NCBI RefSeq assembly: GCF_021390495.1 | Contig: NZ_JAJEJP010000001.1 | Location: forward strand, 1,860,001-1,924,000 | Direction: 5' to 3' | DNA: 64,000 nucleotides | DNA from: Paraburkholderia sp. ZP32-5 | GTDB lineage: Bacteria > Pseudomonadota > Gammaproteobacteria > Burkholderiales > Burkholderiaceae | Shown here: in pieces, positions 58,433 through 64,000 of the stretch | Numbering within the stretch: position 1 is the first letter of the stretch | How the letters are laid out: each line of letters starts with the position of its first letter | The notes under the pieces: generated by a model | Database searches by the model: none | What the model was told of the DNA's origin: nothing | Seen by the model: only the letters and a program-made list of their open reading frames with translations | Translations under genes and position numbers: made by a program

Positions 58433-59292
58433 GCACGAATTTGCCGGAGCTGAGTTTCGTCGATGTCGTGCAACCCGCATGGAACGTGTCGCCGCGCGTG
58501 CGCGCGCTGGTGACCACACGCGACGGCGGTGTCAGCGACGCGCCGTTCGGCCGCTGGCGCGCCGGCGCGGATCAGCCCGGCGGCCTTAACCTCGGCATGA
58601 AAACCGGCGACGATCTGGCCGCCGTCGCGTGCAATCGTGCGCGGCTGCTCGAACTGGCCGGCGTTCGCGACGCCGCGTGGCTCGAACAGATACACGGCGC
58701 CGGCATCGTGCGCGCGGAAGATGCACTCGCGTACACGCACGAACATCACACGCCGATGCGCGCCGATGCGAGCGTCACCGATCGCGCGGGCCTCGCGTGC
58801 ATCGTGATGGTCGCCGATTGCATGCCGGTGCTGTTGTGCGACGGGTCGGGCCGCGCGGTCGGCGCCGCGCATGCCGGCTGGCGCGGGCTGGCGGCGGGTA
58901 TCGTCGAGCAGACCGCGCAGCGCGTCGCCACGCTCGCCGGCATCGAGGCGAGCGAGCTTTACGCGTATCTCGGTCCGGCGATTGGACCCACTGCGTTCGA
59001 AGTCGGCCCTGACGTGCGTGACGCGTTCATGAACGGCGTCGATGGCGCGCAACGCGACGAGACCGCGGCGGCTTTCGTCGCGCACCCGTCGAATGCCGGT
59101 AAATATCTCGCGGATCTGCCGGCACTCGCGCGCTTGCGTCTGCAACGGCTGGGCGTCATGCGCGTGAGCGGCGGCGATCTGTGCACGGTCACGCTGCGCG
59201 AGCGTTTCTACTCTTATCGCCGCGATCGCGACACCGGCCGCATGGCCGCGCTGATCTGGCTCGACGATCAGGCCCAGACGCTCGCCGATTGA
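58429..59292 (+). CDS. pgeF: Peptidoglycan editing factor PgeF (YfiH, laccase-like fold)
   Basis: 287 codons overlapping rluD by ATGA. Family marks: [14 protein letters not shown], the QIHG motif, [13 protein letters not shown] with the active Cys, and [14 protein letters not shown] with the zinc His. In E. coli YfiH removes wrongly incorporated L-Ser from UDP-MurNAc; homologues (FAMIN) act on purine nucleosides. The rluD-pgeF pair is conserved in many proteobacteria. Confidence 0.93.
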   Translation: MSTNLPELSFVDVVQPAWNVSPRVRALVTTRDGGVSDAPFGRWRAGADQPGGLNLGMKTGDDLAAVACNRARLLELAGVRDAAWLEQIHGAGIVRAEDALAYTHEHHTPMRADASVTDRAGLACIVMVADCMPVLLCDGSGRAVGAAHAGWRGLAAGIVEQTAQRVATLAGIEASELYAYLGPAIGPTAFEVGPDVRDAFMNGVDGAQRDETAAAFVAHPSNAGKYLADLPALARLRLQRLGVMRVSGGDLCTVTLRERFYSYRRDRDTGRMAALIWLDDQAQTLAD

Positions 59293-59747
59293 GCGGTGCG
59301 GATGCGCATGGCTGCGCGCATCTTCATACGATTACGAATCGAACGGCGCGTCTTGGCCGGCAAATCGCGGTTGAAGTTTCGACACGATTTCGGACCAGCG
59401 CGCGCCGTTTGCAACCCCGTTCGCGGCACCTTCCGCGGCGTCGTTTTCAACAGCGTTTTCGCGACGCGCGAGACATCGCTGAGACCGCGCAAGCCCGCAT
59501 GAATCCACGCTATCGGCGAGTTGCGCCGGTCGATTTTGCTGCGCTGCCGGAATGCTCACGGTAAGGCGAATCGAGACAGACCCGCGTGCGCGCCGGATGT
59601 ATAAAAAATCCTTAAATACCATGCATCATGGGAGTTTTTTCCGCCTACCGGCGGTGCCGACGAGTTGCGCGGTTGAATCGCAATTTTACTTACAGGGAAA
59701 ACGATAATTAAAAAACTGTCGCACTGCGGCAAAATCGGGAACAAGCA
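59293..59747. other. Intergenic region pgeF-phaC
   Basis: 455 nt. Short Arg-rich open frames exist on both strands, but none has recognisable protein character or a ribosome binding site. The right 150 nt are AT-rich and include a 13-bp interrupted palindrome CCATGcatCATGG at 59619-59631. Confidence 0.45.
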
Positions 59748-59777
59748 TTGACATGCCTTGTGATGGGGAGCAAAAAT
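59748..59777 (+). promoter_or_regulatory. Sigma-70 type promoter of the pha operon
   Basis: TTGACA (59748-59753) and AAAAAT (59772-59777) at 18 bp. The arrangement, perfect -35 with A-rich poor -10 at 18 bp, matches the known phaC promoter of Cupriavidus necator (TTGACA-N18-AACAAT). The leader would be about 110 nt. Confidence 0.7.
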
Positions 59778-59896
59778 GTTCCTCCCAAGCTCCTCGTTGT
59801 AACGGGACAGGGCGTGACGAAGTCGTGAGCAATCGCCACGTGCGCACGAACCTGCCTCTCAACCCGTCCGTAAGGACTTACCGGTCAAAAGCAGGT

Positions 59897-61837
59897 ATGG
59901 CTGCATCTCATTCCTCAGCTTCCTCCAGCACGGACTCCCCGAAGGAGCAAACGCAGCAGGCCGGTACGAGCGGCGCATCGTCAGCCGCGGGCGTGCAGCA
60001 GTTTCTTGACACCTGGATGAACGCATGGCGATCGTTCGGTGTGCCGTCCGCCGGCGCGCCGTTCCAGGTTCCTCCGATGCCGCAGATGCCTGGCATGCCG
60101 CCGTTGGCGCAGATGCCGTTCACACCGCCGGCGGGATTCCCGCAAATGCCGTCGTTTCCCGGCATGCCTGATTTCAGCAAGCTGGCCACTGGCGCGATCC
60201 CGTCGCTACCGTCGTTCCCTGCCTTGAACATCCCCACCGCCGCGATTCCGCCCGAGCGTTTGCAGAAGCTGCAAACGGACTACTCGCGCGAGGCGATGGA
60301 GCTGATCCAGCAGGCCGCCACGTCGACCAGCAAGGCGCCCGAACTCAAGGACCGGCGCTTTAGCGCGGAAGCCTGGAGCGCGACGCCGGCCTATGCATTC
60401 ACCGCCGCCTGGTATCTGCTGAACGCGCGCTATCTACAGGAGATGGTCGACGCACTCGACACCCAGCCGAAGGTGCGCGAGCGCATCCGTTTCGCGGTTC
60501 AGCAGTGGACCGCCGCGGCATCACCCAGCAACTTCTTCGCACTGAATCCCGAAGCGCAAAAAACGCTGCTCGACAGCAAGGGCGAGAGCCTGCGCCAGGG
60601 CGTGATGAATCTGCTCGGTGACATGCAGCGCGGCAAGATCTCGCAGACCGACGAATCGCGTTTCGCGGTCGGTGAAAATCTCGCGAATACCGAAGGCTCG
60701 GTGGTGTTCGAAAACGATCTGCTGCAGTTGATCCAGTACAAGCCGCGCACGCCGACGGTACGCGAGCGGCCGCTGCTGATCGTGCCGCCGTGTATCAACA
60801 AGTTCTACATCCTCGATCTGCAGCCCGAGAATTCGCTGGTCGCGCACGGGCTCGATTCAGGTCACCAGGTGTTCCTGATTTCGTGGCGCAACGCGGATCA
60901 ATCGATCGCGCACAAGACGTGGGACGACTACATCGGCGAGGGCGTGCTCACCGCGATCGACACCGTGCGCAAAGTCAGTGGACGCGAGCAGATCAATACG
61001 CTCGGCTTCTGCGTCGGCGGCACGATGCTCGCCACCGCGCTGGCGGTGGCCGCAGCGCGCGGCGAACACCCGGCCGCGTCGATGACGCTGCTCACCGCGA
61101 TGCTCGATTTCTCCGACACCGGCGTGCTCGACGTATTCGTCGACGAGGCTCACGTGCAGATGCGCGAGCAGACCATCGGCGGCAAGAGCGGCACGCCGCC
61201 TGGCCTGATGCGTGGCCTCGAGTTCGCCAACACGTTCTCGTTCCTGCGGCCGAACGATCTCGTGTGGAACTACGTCGTCGACAATTACCTGAAGGGCCGC
61301 ATGCCGGTGCCGTTCGATCTGCTGTATTGGAACAGCGACTCGACCAGCCTGCCGGGCCCGATGTATTGCTGGTATCTGCGCAACACGTACCTCGAGAACA
61401 AGCTGCGAGAACCGGGTGCGCTGACCACCTGCGGCGAGCAGATCGATCTGTCGAAGATCGACGTGCCCACGTTCATCTACGGTTCGCGTGAAGACCATAT
61501 CGTGCCGTGGCAAACCGCGTATGCGTCGGTGCCGCTGCTGTCCGGGCCGCTCAAGTTCGTGCTCGGCGCGTCCGGTCATATCGCGGGTGTGATCAATCCG
61601 CCGGCGAAGAAAAAGCGCAGTTTCTGGAAACTCGAAACCGATCAGAAAACGCTGCCGGAAACCGCGAACGAATGGTTCGACGCATCGACAGAAGTACCCG
61701 GCAGCTGGTGGCCCGAATGGACCGAGTGGCTCGATCAGTACGGCGGCAAGAAGGTGAAGCCGCGCGCCACGGCCGGCTCGGATGAATTCCCGGTTATCGA
61801 GCCGGCGCCGGGCCGCTACGTGCGGCAACGGGAGTGA
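59897..61837 (+). CDS. phaC: Class I poly(3-hydroxyalkanoate) synthase
   Basis: 646 codons from ATG 59897; the upstream part of the frame overlaps the promoter and is excluded. The lipase-like box GFCVGGTML holds catalytic Cys372; the Asp (YGSREDHIVPW) and His (GASGHIAGVINPP) complete the triad. Polymerises 3-hydroxybutyryl-CoA on granules. It is longer than the Cupriavidus enzyme (589) mainly because residues 52-118 are a Pro/Met/Phe-rich linker with repeated xMPxMP units. First gene of phaC-phaA-phaB. Confidence 0.95.
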   Translation: MAASHSSASSSTDSPKEQTQQAGTSGASSAAGVQQFLDTWMNAWRSFGVPSAGAPFQVPPMPQMPGMPPLAQMPFTPPAGFPQMPSFPGMPDFSKLATGAIPSLPSFPALNIPTAAIPPERLQKLQTDYSREAMELIQQAATSTSKAPELKDRRFSAEAWSATPAYAFTAAWYLLNARYLQEMVDALDTQPKVRERIRFAVQQWTAAASPSNFFALNPEAQKTLLDSKGESLRQGVMNLLGDMQRGKISQTDESRFAVGENLANTEGSVVFENDLLQLIQYKPRTPTVRERPLLIVPPCINKFYILDLQPENSLVAHGLDSGHQVFLISWRNADQSIAHKTWDDYIGEGVLTAIDTVRKVSGREQINTLGFCVGGTMLATALAVAAARGEHPAASMTLLTAMLDFSDTGVLDVFVDEAHVQMREQTIGGKSGTPPGLMRGLEFANTFSFLRPNDLVWNYVVDNYLKGRMPVPFDLLYWNSDSTSLPGPMYCWYLRNTYLENKLREPGALTTCGEQIDLSKIDVPTFIYGSREDHIVPWQTAYASVPLLSGPLKFVLGASGHIAGVINPPAKKKRSFWKLETDQKTLPETANEWFDASTEVPGSWWPEWTEWLDQYGGKKVKPRATAGSDEFPVIEPAPGRYVRQRE

Positions 61838-62012
61838 GCGGCGGTAAGCAGCAAGCCGCGGCTCGCGATGGGTGTTTAGCAGGTTTTAGCAGGTGAATGA
61901 GCGTCTGGTTGATGAACGCGTGATGAAGGCGCAAACGAACGCGCAAGTGCAACGGAATCTTTAACGTAACGGGCTGCGGCGTGGTTGGCCGAGGTGCCCG
62001 GAGGATATTGAA

Positions 62013-63194
62013 ATGACTGATGTTGTGATCGTATCGGCCGCTCGTACCGCAGTGGGCAAATTTGGTGGTTCGCTGGCCAAGATTGCCGCCCCTGAACTCG
62101 GCGCAATTGCAGTGCGTGCCGTCCTCGAACGCGCCGGCGTGAAGCCGGAGCAGGTGAGCGAAGTTATCCTCGGCCAGGTGCTGACGGCAGGCTCCGGCCA
62201 GAATCCCGCGCGTCAGTCGCTGATCAAGGCCGGTTTGCCGTCGGCGGTGCCGGGCATGACGATCAACAAGGTGTGCGGCTCGGGTCTGAAGGCCGTGATG
62301 CTCGCGGCCAACGCGATCATCGCGGGCGACGCGGACATCGTCGTCGCGGGCGGCCAGGAAAACATGAGCGCCGCGCCGCACGTGCTGCCGGGTTCGCGCG
62401 ACGGCTTCCGCATGGGCGATGCGAAGCTGATCGACTCGATGATCGTCGATGGCCTGTGGGACGTGTACAACCAGTACCACATGGGCGTGACGGCGGAGAA
62501 CGTCGCGAAGGAATACGGCATTACGCGCGAAGAGCAGGACGCGTTCGCGGCGCTGTCGCAGAACAAGGCGGAAGCCGCGCAGAAAGCTGGCCGCTTCGAC
62601 GATGAAATCGTGCCGGTCGAAATTCCGCAGCGCAAGGGCGAGCCGCTGCGCTTCGCGACCGACGAATTCGTGCGCCACGGCGTGACGGCCGAAGCGCTCG
62701 CGGGCCTGAAGCCGGCGTTCTCGAAGGAAGGCACGGTGACGGCCGCGAACGCGTCGGGTATCAACGACGGCGCGGCCGCGGTGCTGGTGATGTCGCTGAA
62801 GAAGGCTGAAGCGCTGGGCCTCACGCCGCTCGCGCGCATCAAGGCGTACGCGAACGCGGGCGTCGATCCGAAGGTGATGGGCATGGGCCCGGTGCCGGCT
62901 TCGCGCCGCTGTCTCGAGCGCGCGGGCTGGAGCCCGGCCGATCTCGACCTGATGGAAATCAACGAAGCGTTCGCCGCGCAGGCGCTCGCGGTGCACAAGC
63001 AGATGGGCTGGGACACGTCGAAGATCAACGTGAACGGCGGCGCGATTGCGATCGGCCATCCGATCGGCGCGTCCGGTTGCCGGATTCTCGTTACGCTGCT
63101 GCACGAAATGCAGAAGCGCGACGCGAAGAAGGGTCTGGCTTCGCTGTGCATCGGCGGTGGCATGGGTGTCGCGCTGGCGGTCGAGCGCATGTAA
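62013..63194 (+). CDS. phaA: Acetyl-CoA acetyltransferase (beta-ketothiolase)
   Basis: 393 codons, exact PhaA length. Catalytic Cys88 in [14 protein letters not shown], His in [15 protein letters not shown] (about 349), and Cys379 in SLCIGGGMG. Condenses two acetyl-CoA to acetoacetyl-CoA, the first step of PHB synthesis. 175 nt after phaC, GAGGAT-type ribosome site. Confidence 0.96.
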   Translation: MTDVVIVSAARTAVGKFGGSLAKIAAPELGAIAVRAVLERAGVKPEQVSEVILGQVLTAGSGQNPARQSLIKAGLPSAVPGMTINKVCGSGLKAVMLAANAIIAGDADIVVAGGQENMSAAPHVLPGSRDGFRMGDAKLIDSMIVDGLWDVYNQYHMGVTAENVAKEYGITREEQDAFAALSQNKAEAAQKAGRFDDEIVPVEIPQRKGEPLRFATDEFVRHGVTAEALAGLKPAFSKEGTVTAANASGINDGAAAVLVMSLKKAEALGLTPLARIKAYANAGVDPKVMGMGPVPASRRCLERAGWSPADLDLMEINEAFAAQALAVHKQMGWDTSKINVNGGAIAIGHPIGASGCRILVTLLHEMQKRDAKKGLASLCIGGGMGVALAVERM

Positions 63195-63333
63195 CGAACG
63201 CTGGGTGCGCCGCGCCGGCTGTGCGGGTTGCCGTCCGCTCGCGCGGCGGCACGCGTAATCAGCGTCAGGCGAGGCAGGAGGTGGCCGGTCGATGTCCGGT
63301 CGGCCCCTCGAAAACGATAATGGAGTGTGGTTT

Positions 63334-64000
63334 ATGACACAGCGAATTGCATACGTAACAGGCGGCATGGGCGGCATCGGCACGAGCATCTGCCAACGTC
63401 TGCACAAGGAGGGCTTCAAGGTGATCGCCGGCTGCGGCCCGAATTCGCCGCGCCGCGCGAAGTGGCTCGACGAGCAGAAGGCGCTCGGCTACGACTTCGT
63501 CGCATCAGAAGGCAACGTCGGTGACTGGGAATCGACCAAGGCCGCGTTCGACAAGGTCAAGGCCGAAGTCGGCGAGATCGACGTGCTGGTCAACAACGCC
63601 GGCATCACGCGCGACGTCGTGTTCCGCAAGATGACGCACGAAGACTGGACCGCGGTGATCGACACCAACCTGACCAGCCTGTTCAACGTCACCAAGCAGG
63701 TGATCGACGGCATGGTCGAGCGTGGCTGGGGCCGCGTGATCAATATTTCGTCGGTGAACGGCCAGAAGGGCCAGTTCGGCCAGACCAATTATTCGACCGC
63801 GAAGGCCGGCATTCACGGCTTCACGATGTCGCTCGCGCAGGAAGTGGCGACCAAGGGCGTGACGGTCAACACCGTATCGCCGGGCTATATCGGCACCGAC
63901 ATGGTCAAGGCGATCCGCCCGGACGTGCTGGAAAAAATCGTCGCGACGATTCCGGTGCGCCGCCTGGGCCATCCGGACGAAATCGGCTCGATCTGCGCGT
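63334..64000 (+). CDS. phaB: Acetoacetyl-CoA reductase, 5' part
   Basis: 222 codons visible; the window ends before the stop. SDR fold with TGGMGGIGTSIC (NADPH site), NNAGITRD, catalytic Ser in INISSVNGQKGQFGQ and Tyr/Lys in NYSTAKAGIHGF; SPGYIGTDMVKAI follows. Reduces acetoacetyl-CoA to (R)-3-hydroxybutyryl-CoA. In contrast to the SDR at 4.6 kb all catalytic residues are present. TGGAG precedes the ATG. About 25 residues are missing at the C-terminus. Confidence 0.96.
   Translation, partial: MTQRIAYVTGGMGGIGTSICQRLHKEGFKVIAGCGPNSPRRAKWLDEQKALGYDFVASEGNVGDWESTKAAFDKVKAEVGEIDVLVNNAGITRDVVFRKMTHEDWTAVIDTNLTSLFNVTKQVIDGMVERGWGRVINISSVNGQKGQFGQTNYSTAKAGIHGFTMSLAQEVATKGVTVNTVSPGYIGTDMVKAIRPDVLEKIVATIPVRRLGHPDEIGSICA

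Noticed and set aside
59296..59622. Small Arg-rich frames on both strands after pgeF
   Set aside because: No ribosome site, no known family; the amino acid makeup is that of random GC-rich DNA.
59753..59896. In-frame upstream extension of phaC
   Set aside because: It lies on top of the promoter; class I PhaC normally starts MA(A)-like as at 59897.

Overview
This window is a gene-dense, GC-rich stretch of core chromosome from a betaproteobacterium of the Burkholderiaceae, most likely Paraburkholderia or Burkholderia. The evidence is the gene order and protein style: priB-rpsR-rplI-dnaB, a complete Ara4N lipid A locus with ArnA split in two, hom-thrC-moeA-moaD-moaE, ffs-dnaX-ybaB-recR, surE-pcm-nlpD-rpoS, and phaC-phaA-phaB with a phaC promoter resembling that of Cupriavidus. 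I see no insertion sequence, prophage, CRISPR array, tRNA or rRNA.

Layout. 1-4.3 kb: ribosomal and replication genes (priB partial, rpsR, rplI, dnaB), then a DUF47/Pit phosphate pair. 4.6-9.7 kb, minus strand: an SDR-like protein without catalytic residues, an NlpC/P60 lipoprotein, a PIN-PhoH ATPase and a Bcp peroxiredoxin. 9.8-17.3 kb, minus strand: arnT, an EamA-type carrier, arnB, arnC, arnA formyltransferase, arnA decarboxylase and arnD, the route from UDP-glucuronate to aminoarabinose-modified lipid A. 17.4-24.9 kb: a Mth938-like protein, an aminotransferase, hom, thrC, moeA, moaD and moaE. 25-26.4 kb: a truncated globin divergent from an NsrR-like Rrf2 regulator. 26.6-29.2 kb: clpB behind a sigma-32 type promoter. 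29.4-39 kb: YidB, a secreted helix-hairpin-helix protein, a MerR regulator overlapping a carboxymuconolactone decarboxylase-like gene, a glycosyltransferase-MATE pair, type B L31, MtfA, rho and trxA.

39.4-43.7 kb: 4.5S RNA, dnaX, ybaB and recR. 43.9-48.2 kb: a family III CoA-transferase followed by a NitT/TauT-type ABC transporter of unknown substrate. 48.4-59.3 kb: a quinone oxidoreductase, surE-pcm-nlpD-rpoS, a DnaQ-like exonuclease, rlmD, bamD divergent from rluD, and pgeF. 59.7-64 kb: the polyhydroxybutyrate operon phaC-phaA-phaB, cut by the window end within phaB.

Most of the window is housekeeping, and I do not see a clear-cut new multi-gene system. The best leads are the SDR homologue lacking its Ser-Tyr-Lys residues, the CoA-transferase/ABC transporter cluster, the glycosyltransferase-MATE pair, the acidic His-rich tail on RluD, low-complexity extensions on Pcm, PhaC and the NlpC/P60 lipoprotein, and -10-like boxes placed 6-8 nt before the start codons of dnaX, surE and dnaB, which suggest leaderless mRNAs.
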